From Microbacterium natoriense (GTDB lineage: Bacteria > Actinomycetota > Actinomycetes > Actinomycetales > Microbacteriaceae): a stretch of 64,000 nt of DNA. Positions 8,221 to 15,365 of this stretch are shown here, in pieces; position 1 is the first letter of the stretch, and the number at the start of each line of letters is the position of its first letter. Made by a program: the position numbers and the translations under genes. The notes under the pieces are model-generated. The model was not told the origin of the DNA. It was given only the letters and a program-made list of their open reading frames with translations, and ran no database searches. The DNA is taken from the NCBI RefSeq assembly GCF_030816295.1, contig NZ_JAUSXV010000001.1, positions 3,844,001 through 3,908,000 on the forward strand. The letters run 5' to 3'.

Positions 8221-9861
8221 CTATCCGGCATCCACCGCTCTCAGCCAGCGGAAGCCGTAGGCCTCCAGATCGAACACGAACCGCCCGTTCTCGGCAACGA
8301 CCGCAGGGCTCGACGAGACCAGCTCGTGGAGCGGGCTTCCGCCGACGTCTCCCGCCGAGAGCACGACTCGCCGCGGTTCGTCGCCGAAGTTGTGCAGCGC
8401 GAGGAAGACGACTCCCTCGGCGCTCAACGTGTGGGCCAGAACCGCGGGATCCTGCGTGTCGAGCACGGCGACCGAACCCCAGGCGATCTCCGGAGCCTCG
8501 CGGTAGCGGGTGATGAGCATCCGCAGGAAGGACAGCAGAGAATCGGGGTCGCGCTGCTGCTCGTGCACGTTCACGTGCTCCGGCCCGTAGCCGCTCTTCG
8601 CCAGTTCCCTCCGCTGCCGAGAGACCGGCGCCGTCGAGAAGCCGCCTGTGCGGTCGGGCAGCCACTGCATGGGCGCGCGGACCGCCATCCGGTCGCCCAG
8701 ACCCGGCACCTCGCCCATCCCGATCTCCTCCCCGTAGAAGAGCGCGGGGGTTCCCGGCAGCGCGAACATCAGGCTGTACGCCATTCGCAGTCGGCGAGGA
8801 TCGCCGCGCAGCATCGGGGCGAGGCGGCGCACGATCCCGCGCCCGTAGACGCGTTGCCGCTCGTCAGGCGCCAGTTCCTCGAACACCTCCTGCCGCTCCT
8901 CCTCGCTCAGCTGATCGAGCGTCAGCTCATCGTGGTTGCGGAGGAACATCGCCCATCCCTGGCTCACATCGATCTCCGGTCGCGCGCGCAGCGCCGCCGC
9001 GACCGGGCCGGCGTCGTGCCTCACGAAGGCGAGGAAACACGCCTGCATGGTCGCGAAGTCGAACTGCAGATCGAGTTCCGCGCCCTTCGCGCCGAAGTAC
9101 TCCAGCTGCTGCTGATGCGGGAGATTCACTTCTCCGAGCAACGCGGCGTCGCCGCGACGACGGGTGATGAAGCGGTGCAGCTCTCGAAGGAAGTCGTGCG
9201 GGTCAGCGGTCTGGGGCCCGCCGGGCTGCTGGATGAGGAACGGCACAGCGTCGATGCGGAACCCGTCGACCCCGAGCTCCAGCCAGAACCCGACGATCCG
9301 CGCGATCTCGGCACGCACAGCGGGGTTCGCGAGATTCAGGTCGGGCTGGTGCCGGTAGAAGCTGTGGAGGTAGTACTGACCGCTGCGCTCGTCCTTCTCC
9401 CACACGCTGTTCTCCTCGCCGGGGAACACGAGGTTCTTCGGCCCGCGTGTCGGCTGGTCCCGCCACACGTAGTAGTCCCGGTAGGGCGAGGTGCGAGAGC
9501 GTCGCGCAGCGACGAACCACGGATGCCGGTCGGATGTGTGGTTCACGACGAGATCGACGATCACCCGCAGCCCGCGGCCACGCGCGATCCGCAGCAGCTC
9601 GACCACGTGCCCGAGATCGCCCAACCGGGGATCGACCCCGTAGAAGTCGGTGATGTCGTACCCGTCGTCACGGTCGCGTGTCGGCTGGAACGGCATCAGC
9701 CACAGGCAGGTGACGCCGAGATCCGCCAGATAGTCGATCCGGTTCGCGAGCCCTTCGAGGTCTCCGACACCGTCTCCGTCGGAGTCCTGGTAGGTCTCGA
9801 TGTCGAGGCAGTAGACCACAGCGGTGCGCCACCAGAGATCGCTGGTGTCCGCCGGCCTCAT
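8221..9861 (-). CDS. GH13 alpha-amylase-family enzyme, trehalose-synthase-like
   Basis: A 546-residue glycoside hydrolase 13 protein. Conserved regions are visible in order: VDLVVNHTSDRHPWF (region I), GVDGFRIDAVPFL with the catalytic Asp nucleophile near residue 208, LLGEVNLP with the acid/base Glu near 248, and FLRNHDEL with the transition-state Asp near 310. The N-terminal WWRTAVVYCLDIETYQDSDG and the overall layout resemble trehalose synthase (maltose-trehalose isomerisation) and related GH13 enzymes, but the exact reaction is inferred. Its ATG overlaps the stop of the upstream LLM oxidoreductase gene (ATGA at 9858-9861), so the two are translationally coupled. Trehalose production would suit the stress-type promoter upstream of that operon. 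Confidence 0.85.
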   Translation of the reverse strand: MRPADTSDLWWRTAVVYCLDIETYQDSDGDGVGDLEGLANRIDYLADLGVTCLWLMPFQPTRDRDDGYDITDFYGVDPRLGDLGHVVELLRIARGRGLRVIVDLVVNHTSDRHPWFVAARRSRTSPYRDYYVWRDQPTRGPKNLVFPGEENSVWEKDERSGQYYLHSFYRHQPDLNLANPAVRAEIARIVGFWLELGVDGFRIDAVPFLIQQPGGPQTADPHDFLRELHRFITRRRGDAALLGEVNLPHQQQLEYFGAKGAELDLQFDFATMQACFLAFVRHDAGPVAAALRARPEIDVSQGWAMFLRNHDELTLDQLSEEERQEVFEELAPDERQRVYGRGIVRRLAPMLRGDPRRLRMAYSLMFALPGTPALFYGEEIGMGEVPGLGDRMAVRAPMQWLPDRTGGFSTAPVSRQRRELAKSGYGPEHVNVHEQQRDPDSLLSFLRMLITRYREAPEIAWGSVAVLDTQDPAVLAHTLSAEGVVFLALHNFGDEPRRVVLSAGDVGGSPLHELVSSSPAVVAENGRFVFDLEAYGFRWLRAVDAG

Positions 9862-10838
9862 CGCTGGCTCGTCTCGGTGCCCAGCAGTCCCCGCAGGGCC
9901 GGCAGCAGCTCCGCCCCACACCGGTGCAGGAACGGAGACTGCGCGCGACCCACGTGGTGCAGGTAGACCTCGTCGACGCCGCGCGCGAGCTCGGCGATCC
10001 GTTCGGCGAGCTCCTGGGTCGAGGCGGTGATGATGACCGATCGTCGCAGGTTCTCGTCGGTCGGGTCGGCCAGCGCCTCGAACTCCTCCGGCTGCTCTAC
10101 ATCCCACATGAGCTCGGCGGGCGCGGTGGAATGCGACCACTGCTCCCGCGCGGTCGCCATGGCTTCGTCGAGGGTGTCCTCGAGGCTGATGTGCACCTGC
10201 AGGACCGTTCGCCCGGGGCCGCCGGCTCGGCGGTACGCCTGGAAGGTCTCGCTGCTCGCCGCGGCGTCCGTCCCCACCGTGATGACCCCGTCGGCCCATG
10301 CGGCCGCGCTGCTCGCCGTGTGAGGGCTGACAGCCGCGGCCAGAAGAGGAGGCGGAGTCGACGGACGGCTCCACACCCTCGCCTCGTGCACGCGCACCTC
10401 GGCGTGGGCGCTGACCCGCTCGCCGTCCAGCAGACTGCGGATGACGCGGACGCACTCCCGTAGCCTCCGATCCCTCGCATCCTTGTCGGGCCAGGGATCT
10501 CCCGTCACGTGCTCGTTCAGCGCCTCCCCGCTGCCGAGCGCCGCCCAGAACCGCCCGGGGAACATCTCCGCGACCGTCGCGATGGCCTGCGCGGCCACGA
10601 CGGGGTGATATCTCTGCCCCGGCGCCGTGACCAGCCCGATCGGGAAGCGGGTCGTGGCGAGGGCGGCTCCGAGCCACGACCATGCATAGCCGGATTCTCC
10701 CTGGTTGCGTGTCCAGGGAGCGAGATGGTCCGAGCACATCGCCGCGTCGAAACCCGCGGTCTCGGCCAGGCGAACGGCCGCCAGAAGCCGTCCGGGCGGC
10801 ACCTGTTCGTGCGAGGCGTGATAACCGATGACAGTCAC
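9858..10838 (-). CDS. LLM-class flavin oxidoreductase (TIGR03885-like)
   Basis: A 326-residue luciferase-like monooxygenase fold protein closely resembling the TIGR03885 subfamily, which is often encoded beside GH13 trehalose-type genes. Landmarks: GFDAAMCSDHLAPWT (about 25-40), YAWSWLGAALATTRFPIGLV, TAPGQRYHPVVAAQAIATVA, and PGRFWAALGSGEALNEHVTG. The cofactor could be FMN or F420 and the substrate is unknown. The start is taken as GTG 10838, giving the conserved N-terminus VTVIGYHASHEQ and lying about seven bases after GGGAAGGAG; a longer reading has no such site. It forms a two-gene operon with the coupled GH13 gene. Confidence 0.85.
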   Translation of the reverse strand: MTVIGYHASHEQVPPGRLLAAVRLAETAGFDAAMCSDHLAPWTRNQGESGYAWSWLGAALATTRFPIGLVTAPGQRYHPVVAAQAIATVAEMFPGRFWAALGSGEALNEHVTGDPWPDKDARDRRLRECVRVIRSLLDGERVSAHAEVRVHEARVWSRPSTPPPLLAAAVSPHTASSAAAWADGVITVGTDAAASSETFQAYRRAGGPGRTVLQVHISLEDTLDEAMATAREQWSHSTAPAELMWDVEQPEEFEALADPTDENLRRSVIITASTQELAERIAELARGVDEVYLHHVGRAQSPFLHRCGAELLPALRGLLGTETSQR

Positions 10839-10870
10839 TGAACGCTCCTTCCCGAGCGCCAGGAAGAAGC

Positions 10871-10907
10871 CGGCGCCCACCCCCGATGCTCTCGGGGATG
10901 GGCGCCG
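10871..10907 (-). terminator. Strong hairpin, probable terminator of the DUF7882-like gene
   Basis: Sixteen-base arms (10871-10886 and 10892-10907) with one mismatch and a five-base loop: CGGCGCCCACCCCCGA pairs with TCGGGGATGGGCGCCG. On the minus strand the hairpin is followed by CTTCTTCCT. It lies downstream of the 10951-11298 gene but also straddles the proposed -10 of the next operon, so it could be a 5' structure of that transcript instead. Confidence 0.65.
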
Positions 10908-10924
10908 TTGGCACGGGGGTTGAC
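10886..10924 (-). promoter_or_regulatory. Shared GTCAA-N28-nAnnnT promoter element, LLM-GH13 operon
   Basis: Minus-strand GTCAACCCCCG (from 10924) is followed after 28 bases by GAGCAT (10886-10891). The spacing is the same as in the five other elements of this class in the window. It lies about 50 bases upstream of the LLM oxidoreductase start. The -10 falls in the loop of the 10871-10907 hairpin. Confidence 0.5.
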
Positions 10925-10950
10925 AGCCCTGTGCGGTGATCGGATGCGGC

Positions 10951-11298
10951 TCAGAGCGGCGGCGTCACCGGCGTCTCACCCGTGCCAGGCGTTTCGCCCG
11001 CCTCGGGGGGCTCCGGAACGAGGTACAGCCCGCTGGGCGCGTTCGCCGTGAACGCGAGGGCTTCGATCCAGGCGCGGTTGATGGCGGGCTGGCGGCTGCC
11101 GAAGTACTTGAAGACCAGGGCACTGCCCGGCTGGATCCACACGGTCGTGCGTCCGCCGCCGACGCTGGCGTCCTCGCGCCAGCTGAACGGGAACGGTTCG
11201 CCGCGGCGCAGCTTGGCCGTGATCACGAGCTGAAGATGAGTGAGCGCTCGGTCCTCGATCTCCGTCTTCACTCCGTCTTCGTAGATGAACTTGCCCAT
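10951..11298 (-). CDS. DUF7882-like small protein (paralogue A)
   Basis: A 115-residue protein of a small Microbacteriaceae family, often labelled DUF7882 or, without good reason, ATP-dependent DNA ligase. It begins MGKFIYEDGVKTEIEDRALT, then HLQLVITAKLRRGEPFPFSW, a basic beta-rich core with RTTVWIQPGSALVFKYFG, a helix INRAWIEALAFTANAPSGL, and a Pro/Gly/Glu-rich tail. The start at 11298 follows AAGGAG by about seven bases. The gene 11377-11709 on the other strand encodes a clear paralogue, so the pair forms a divergent duplication. Molecular function unknown; the family is usually encoded as several small copies per genome. Confidence 0.75.
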   Translation of the reverse strand: MGKFIYEDGVKTEIEDRALTHLQLVITAKLRRGEPFPFSWREDASVGGGRTTVWIQPGSALVFKYFGSRQPAINRAWIEALAFTANAPSGLYLVPEPPEAGETPGTGETPVTPPL

Positions 11299-11325
11299 CG
11301 AGAGCGCTCCTTCTGGCTTGCGTGT

Positions 11326-11342
11326 CAGTCCGACGAGGACTG
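11326..11342. promoter_or_regulatory. Inverted repeat between the divergent paralogues
   Basis: CAGTCC-GACGA-GGACTG, perfect 6-bp arms, in the 78-bp space between the two divergent DUF7882-like genes. The position suits an operator acting on both promoters; only the symmetry is observed. Confidence 0.4.
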
Positions 11343-11376
11343 TCGAAAACATCCCCCCATGCGTAGCGTATTCGGT

Positions 11377-11709
11377 ATGGGCCTGCTGTATTACGACGAC
11401 TCCGAGGAACCCGTTCAGATCGACGACCTCGCGCTCGCCCATCTGAAGGTGGTCATCGCCGCGAAGCTGCGTCGAAACGAGAGCTTCACGCTGTCATGGC
11501 GCCATCCCGACGGCGAGAGGGCCGGTCGATCGACGATCTGGCTGCATCCCTCGATCCCGTTGCGCTTCGTGTTCGACGAGCCGACGCCGCCGCCTCTGCA
11601 GCAGGAGCGGATCACTGCGATGGCCGACTCCGCGAACTCGACCGGCGGCATCATGATCGCAGCCGCCGACCTGCTCGCCGACGAGACGACGGCCACTCGG
11701 GGGAACTGA
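11377..11709 (+). CDS. DUF7882-like small protein (paralogue B)
   Basis: A 110-residue paralogue of the divergent neighbour. Aligned blocks are MGLLYYDDSEEPVQIDDLAL against MGKFIYEDGVKTEIEDRALT, HLKVVIAAKLRRNESFTLSW against HLQLVITAKLRRGEPFPFSW, and STIWLHPSIPLRF against TTVWIQPGSALVF. The start at 11377 is chosen because it begins the conserved block and lies seven bases after TAGCGT, a leaderless arrangement; an in-frame ATG at 11359 would add six residues. The C-terminal helix and tail are more diverged than in copy A. Function unknown. Confidence 0.75.
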   Translation: MGLLYYDDSEEPVQIDDLALAHLKVVIAAKLRRNESFTLSWRHPDGERAGRSTIWLHPSIPLRFVFDEPTPPPLQQERITAMADSANSTGGIMIAAADLLADETTATRGN

Positions 11710-11710
11710 A

Positions 11711-11749
11711 GTCAACCCCCTCGGCCAGGCATCCGTTCCCCTCTAAGCT
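11711..11749 (+). promoter_or_regulatory. Shared GTCAA-N28-nAnnnT promoter element, FHA gene
   Basis: GTCAACCCCCT at 11711-11721, then TAAGCT at 11744-11749, exactly 28 bases after GTCAA. The intervening GGCATCCG is nearly repeated in the CBS-gene element (GGCTTCCG at the same offset). It is about 30 bases upstream of the FHA gene start. Confidence 0.65.
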
Positions 11750-11779
11750 CGGCACTCCGACACGAGGAGGCCGCGTTCC

Positions 11780-12343
11780 ATGGACGAACGACACATCGAC
11801 GATCGCCCCGATGAGGGGTACACCCCCACGACCACGCACGCCGAACGAGGCGCGGGTTCTCCGCGCCTGCGCATCACGCGCGATGACGAGCGCACCGAGT
11901 TCGCGTTGGACGCGGACGTCGTGCGCATCGGCTCGGCCGCGGGCAACGAACTGCAGCTCGCCGACACCGATCCGGTGCACGCGACCATCACGCACGACGA
12001 TCGCGACGAGTACGTCCTCGAACTCCACGGCGAGGGCGAGATGAACGCGAGCGCCGGTGTCGCGGCGACCCACGGAGGCGACCGCACCGAGACGCTGCGC
12101 ACGGGAGCGCGATTCACGACGGGCCCGTGGACCCTCGTCTTCGCCCGCGAGGAGTTCGCGGATCACGGTCGCCCGTTCGGGGGTCGGCTGGGCGGCGAGT
12201 ACTCGGATCAGCCCGTGCAGCCTCCTCGCCCCGAGTACGCAGGCGATGAGCGCGTGCCCGCCGAGGCGGGCACCGATGAGACCGCGACCACCGCGACAGG
12301 CACGGACGCAGCCCGTCAGTCGGATTCCAGAGCTGACACGTGA
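11780..12343 (+). CDS. FHA domain-containing protein
   Basis: A 187-residue soluble protein. Residues about 28-120 form a forkhead-associated domain, the phosphothreonine-binding beta-sandwich: VVRIGSAAGNELQLADTDPV gives the conserved Gly-Arg/Ser region, followed by HATITHDDRDEYVLELHGEG. In the usual GRxxxxxxxxxSRxH pattern the Arg is absent (IGSAAGNE) and Ser-Arg is replaced by VHATI, so phosphopeptide binding may be weakened. The tail from about 125 is acidic, Thr/Ala-rich and probably disordered. Start supported by GAGGAGG. Its 3' end overlaps the convergent DUF6766 gene by 28 bases. No kinase is encoded nearby; the partner is unknown. Confidence 0.8.
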   Translation: MDERHIDDRPDEGYTPTTTHAERGAGSPRLRITRDDERTEFALDADVVRIGSAAGNELQLADTDPVHATITHDDRDEYVLELHGEGEMNASAGVAATHGGDRTETLRTGARFTTGPWTLVFAREEFADHGRPFGGRLGGEYSDQPVQPPRPEYAGDERVPAEAGTDETATTATGTDAARQSDSRADT

Positions 12344-12993
12344 TGCGGCACCCCCACCGGCTTCGACTCCGCTGAGCCGCGCTGGCGAAGGTAGATCGAG
12401 AACGCCACCATCGTCCCGACCGCGAGGAACTCCGACTGCCAGTTCTGCAGGGTGCGGTCCCAGAAGTCCGCCGAGACCACGTAGTCGAGCCAGGTGATCG
12501 CGGGCGCGCCATGCATCGAGTTCTCCTCGTTCATCACGACGACGCCACCGAGCGACTGTGCGAGCCACGAGAGGACGAACACGGCGCCCATCACGATCAG
12601 CAGGGAGTTGCCGTACACGACCGTGCGCCAGCCGCCGAGGCGCGCCCAGCGAGGGGAGTCTCCGCGGGCGTGCGCGCCGATCCGCTGATCCTCGTCGCTT
12701 CCCGGCCCCCCGTCCCCGGGTTTCTTCGACTCGGGCGAGCCGCGCTGCACGAGCCAGACCGTCGCCGCGATGAACAGGAAGAACTGCAGGAACTCGGACT
12801 GCCAGTTCTCTGCGACGTCGACCAGGAAGCCCGACGACGTCACGAACTCGCCGAAGCCGATCGTGGCCATGCCGTGGTCTGCGAGTTCGGAGTTGTTGCG
12901 GAAGAAGCCGGCGATGGACTGCCCGACCAGCGCCAGCACGAACAGCGCGAGGAAGAACAGGCTCAGTCCGTTGTCGCGGATCGCTCTGCGCAT
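12316..12993 (-). CDS. DUF6766-like membrane protein with internal duplication
   Basis: A 225-residue membrane protein resembling DUF6766. Two similar halves are visible: NWQSEFLQFFLFIAATVWLV followed by QRGSPESKKPG near residues 60-95, and NWQSEFLAVGTMVAFSIYLR followed by QRGSAESKPVG near 180-215. Each half is preceded by a hydrophobic helix (LSLFFLALFVLALVGQSIAG; LLIVMGAVFVLSWLAQSLGG), so about four membrane segments are predicted. The start at 12993 follows GGGAGGTGAG. It lies two bases after a 36-residue membrane protein gene and is probably co-transcribed with it from the shared stress-type promoter. Function unknown. Confidence 0.8.
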   Translation of the reverse strand: MRRAIRDNGLSLFFLALFVLALVGQSIAGFFRNNSELADHGMATIGFGEFVTSSGFLVDVAENWQSEFLQFFLFIAATVWLVQRGSPESKKPGDGGPGSDEDQRIGAHARGDSPRWARLGGWRTVVYGNSLLIVMGAVFVLSWLAQSLGGVVVMNEENSMHGAPAITWLDYVVSADFWDRTLQNWQSEFLAVGTMVAFSIYLRQRGSAESKPVGVPHHVSALESD

Positions 12994-12995
12994 GC

Positions 12996-13106
12996 TCACC
13001 TCCCGCTCAGCGGCACGAGGATCATGGCGGCGAGCCCCGCGACGATGATCGTCATCCAGCTCCAGAACGTCCACCGCATCCCCGCGGTCTCCTCTTCTCC
13101 GGGCAT
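12996..13106 (-). CDS. Small membrane protein, 36 residues
   Basis: A short gene below usual calling thresholds. ATG 13106 follows an excellent GGGAAGGGAGGG site and encodes MPGEEETAGMRW, then a single hydrophobic segment (TFWSWMTIIVAGLAAMILV) and a short basic end, PLSGR. The stop leaves two bases before the DUF6766 start, so the two are likely one operon. The topology (acidic N-terminus, one helix) suggests a small partner or regulator of a membrane protein; that is inference. Confidence 0.65.
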   Translation of the reverse strand: MPGEEETAGMRWTFWSWMTIIVAGLAAMILVPLSGR

Positions 13107-13132
13107 CGAAGCCCTCCCTTCCCTGTGCCGGC

Positions 13133-13171
13133 ATCCTGATCGCGCTCGTGACGGCGCGCCAGGGGCTTGAC
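13133..13171 (-). promoter_or_regulatory. Shared GTCAA-N28-nAnnnT promoter element, small-protein/DUF6766 operon
   Basis: Minus-strand GTCAAGCCCCT (from 13171), then CAGGAT (13133-13138) 28 bases after GTCAA. It is about 27 bases upstream of the 36-residue ORF. It diverges from the CBS-gene element, with 17 bases between the two GTCAA words. Confidence 0.6.
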
Positions 13172-13188
13172 GGGCGCTCCTCCGGTTT

Positions 13189-13227
13189 GTCAATCCCCCT
13201 CCAGAGGCTTCCGGGTGCGCCTATCGT
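13189..13227 (+). promoter_or_regulatory. Shared GTCAA-N28-nAnnnT promoter element, CBS-domain gene
   Basis: GTCAATCCCCC at 13189-13199 and TATCGT at 13222-13227, again 28 bases after GTCAA. The CBS gene starts 42 bases downstream. It is back to back with the element driving the DUF6766 operon. Confidence 0.65.
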
Positions 13228-13268
13228 CGCCGACACGGAACGTTGACACGACACGAGAAGGAAGACCG

Positions 13269-13682
13269 ATGACTACCGCAGCCGAGATCATGACGCCCAG
13301 CCCTCGTTGCATCGGAGTGAACGATTCGCTCCGCATCGCCGCATCCGTGATGGCCGACCTCGATGTCGGCGCCCTGCCGATCTGCGGCGAGGACAGCAAG
13401 CTCAAGGGCATGCTCACCGACCGCGACATCGTGGTGCGCGGCATCGCGATGGGGATGGACCCGGAGACGACAGCAGCCGGCGCGCTGGCGCAGGGCAAGC
13501 CCGTGACCGTCGCCGCCGATGACGACGTGCGGGTCGCGCTCGACCTGATGCAGGAGCACCAGGTGCGGCGGCTGCCGGTGATCCAGGATCGTCTTCTCGT
13601 GGGCATCGTCAGCCAGGCGGACATCGCCCTCTCGCTCTCTGCCGCGACCACGGGCAAGACCGTCGAGAGCATCTCCCGCTGA
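13269..13682 (+). CDS. CBS-domain pair protein
   Basis: A 137-residue protein consisting of one tandem CBS pair (Bateman module). CBS1 spans about residues 5-65 (AAEIMTPSPRCIGVNDSLR, LKGMLTDRDIVVRGIA) and CBS2 about 72-130 (KPVTVAADDDVRVALDLMQE, LLVGIVSQADIALSL). Such modules bind adenine nucleotides and act as stand-alone energy or stress sensors, or as regulators of a partner enzyme. No membrane or catalytic domain is present. The start follows AGAAGGAAGACCG. The stop is eight bases before the cinA-like gene, so co-transcription is likely. Confidence 0.9.
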   Translation: MTTAAEIMTPSPRCIGVNDSLRIAASVMADLDVGALPICGEDSKLKGMLTDRDIVVRGIAMGMDPETTAAGALAQGKPVTVAADDDVRVALDLMQEHQVRRLPVIQDRLLVGIVSQADIALSLSAATTGKTVESISR

Positions 13683-13690
13683 GCACCGCG

Positions 13691-14296
13691 ATGGACGAGG
13701 TGCGCCGCCTTAGTGAGATCGCCCGGGAACGGGGCCTGCGAGTCTGCGTGGTCGAGTCGCTCACGTCGGGTCGGCTGGCCGCCACCGTGGGCGCGGGCGA
13801 GGATGCGTCCTCGTGGTTCGCGGGCGGCATCGTCGCCTATCTCACCGAGGTGAAGGAGCGGCTGCTCGGGCTGACGCCGGGCACGGATCCCTGCTCCGCC
13901 GCATGCGCGCAGCAGATCGCGGAGGGCGGGCTGGCTCTTTTCGATGCGGATGTCTGCGTCTCGACGACGGGTGTCGGCGGGCCGGGTCCCGAGGGCGGTC
14001 ACCCGCCTGGCGAGGTTCACCTCGGCTGGGCGACTCCGCTCGGCACCGGCCACCGGGCGCTGAGCCTGACGGGCGAACCCGAGCAGGTCATCGACGAGGC
14101 GTCGGACGCCGCGCTGCGGCTGCTCCTCTTCCATGCGGAGGCGGTGCGGCCTGCAGGCCCGCTTCGAGCACCTGCGGGGCTTCAGCCCGGCACGAGTCCG
14201 ATCCGCAGCGGAGCGTCCGGTGCGGATGCCGCAGCGAGCGCGTCATCGAGCTCGCTCAGCGGTCGCACTTCGCCGACCGCTTCGGCGAAGGGGTAG
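13691..14296 (+). CDS. CinA C-terminal-domain protein (nicotinamide-nucleotide amidohydrolase-like)
   Basis: Residues 1-155 match the stand-alone CinA C-terminal domain, the PncC-type amidase that converts NMN to nicotinate mononucleotide: VCVVESLTSGRLAATVG, WFAGGIVAYLTEVKERLLG, and the STTGVGGPGPEGGHPPGEV loop are all present. The domain appears to end near LRLLLFHAEAV. The remaining ~45 residues are Pro/Ala/Ser-rich, resemble no family end, and are read antisense to the last 115 bases of the convergent dehydrogenase gene. That suggests loss of an original stop codon, or a slightly different true end. Amidase activity itself should be unaffected. It follows the CBS gene by eight bases. Confidence 0.8.
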   Translation: MDEVRRLSEIARERGLRVCVVESLTSGRLAATVGAGEDASSWFAGGIVAYLTEVKERLLGLTPGTDPCSAACAQQIAEGGLALFDADVCVSTTGVGGPGPEGGHPPGEVHLGWATPLGTGHRALSLTGEPEQVIDEASDAALRLLLFHAEAVRPAGPLRAPAGLQPGTSPIRSGASGADAAASASSSSLSGRTSPTASAKG

Positions 14297-15261
14297 GCAC
14301 GGCCCCGACCCGACAGGAAGGCGATCGCCTCGGCCAACTCCGATCCGGTGCAGCCTTCCACACCGCAGATCGTGACGAGTCGTCGAGTGATGCTCTCGAG
14401 GTGGACCGGAACAGGCTCGGCGGAGAGGGCGCTCCCTGCCAGCACGACCATGCCGCCGACCGCCACCCCCTCGATCGCTTCGGCCACGGCGCAACCCGAT
14501 GTCTCGACGACGATGTCGGGATCGCGGGAGATACTGCTGGCGCCGAACCTGGCCGCGAGGGCCCGCCGGGCGGGATTCGGGTCGACCACTTCGACCGATG
14601 CTCCGAGCTCCGCCGCGATGGCCGCGGCGGAGAGGCCGACGAGCCCGGCACCATGGATCCGCACCGCAGCGCCGTCGAGGTCGCCTCGTGCCCGGGCGAG
14701 CGCCGCCCAGGCCGTCGAGGTCGCGCACGCGGCGGGTGCGAGGACGGATGCGGGCAGGGTCTCGGGCACCCGCACGATGGATGTGCCCGATCGCAGCTGC
14801 ACGTGACTTCCGAACGCGCCGGTGAGGTCGCCGTGCCCGCCGATGCGATCGTGTCCGTATCGGCCGAGTGTCCGGCACTTCTGCGGGAGCCCTGCGGCGC
14901 ATCGATCGCATGATCCGCACGAGATCGTGACGGACCACACCACTCGGTCCCCGATCCGCAGCGCAGTGCCGGAGACGTCGAGTGCACCGGCATCGCCGAT
15001 CGCGATCACGCGCCCGACGCTCTCGTGGCCGAGCACGAGCGGCACGGGCGTCGCGCGGCGCCCGTGCACCGTGTCGACGTCCGCGTCGCAGATCGTCGAC
15101 ATCTCGACCGCGACGAGGACGTCGCGGTCGCCGAGCGCGACTCCAGGGACCGCGATCATCTCGTGACGATGACCCTCCCCGATCCAGACCATCGCAGTCG
15201 CGGCAGGGCGAAGAGCGACATCACGGCGGTGCCCCGGCGGACGGACCAGCAGAGTTCCCAT
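14182..15261 (-). CDS. Zinc-dependent alcohol dehydrogenase-like protein (TIGR03366-like)
   Basis: A 359-residue medium-chain dehydrogenase. Visible: MSTICDADVDTVHG with a changed catalytic-zinc loop (the usual CGSD is CDAD), LVLGHESVGRVIAIG, structural-zinc ligands in SVTISCGSCDRCAAGLPQKC, PAACATSTAWAAL, and the Rossmann segment VRIHGAGLVGLSAAAIAAEL. The pattern LPQKCRTLGRYGHDRIGGHG recalls the phosphonate-catabolism-associated dehydrogenase family TIGR03366, but no phosphonate gene is nearby, so the substrate is open. The start at 15261 has no clear ribosome site; it lies eight bases after a 31-codon ORF with a good one, suggesting coupling. Its 3' end overlaps the convergent CinA gene. Confidence 0.8.
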   Translation of the reverse strand: MGTLLVRPPGHRRDVALRPAATAMVWIGEGHRHEMIAVPGVALGDRDVLVAVEMSTICDADVDTVHGRRATPVPLVLGHESVGRVIAIGDAGALDVSGTALRIGDRVVWSVTISCGSCDRCAAGLPQKCRTLGRYGHDRIGGHGDLTGAFGSHVQLRSGTSIVRVPETLPASVLAPAACATSTAWAALARARGDLDGAAVRIHGAGLVGLSAAAIAAELGASVEVVDPNPARRALAARFGASSISRDPDIVVETSGCAVAEAIEGVAVGGMVVLAGSALSAEPVPVHLESITRRLVTICGVEGCTGSELAEAIAFLSGRGRAYPFAEAVGEVRPLSELDDALAAASAPDAPLRIGLVPG

Positions 15262-15269
15262 CGTCGCAC

Positions 15270-15365
15270 TCAGACCGTCGCGACGAGGGGCCGCAGTCCG
15301 CGCTCTGCGAGGACGCCGCGCAGCGCGGTGGCATCGGTGGCGGCGGAGAGATCGCGGCGCTTCAT
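15270..15365 (-). CDS. Small ORF upstream of the dehydrogenase, 31 residues
   Basis: ATG 15365 follows a GAAAGGA site at the right spacing. The product begins MKRRDLSAATDATALRGVLA and ends ERGLRPLVATV, mixed charged/aliphatic with no membrane helix. The stop is eight bases before the dehydrogenase ATG, which itself lacks a ribosome site, so translation of this ORF could feed the downstream gene. It may be a coupling leader or the remnant of a longer gene. Not recognised. Confidence 0.35.
   Translation of the reverse strand: MKRRDLSAATDATALRGVLAERGLRPLVATV

Noticed and set aside
10951..11709. ATP-dependent DNA ligase (label often attached to this small family)
   Set aside because: At 110-115 residues with no KxDG nucleotidyl-transfer motif or OB fold, ligase activity is not supported.
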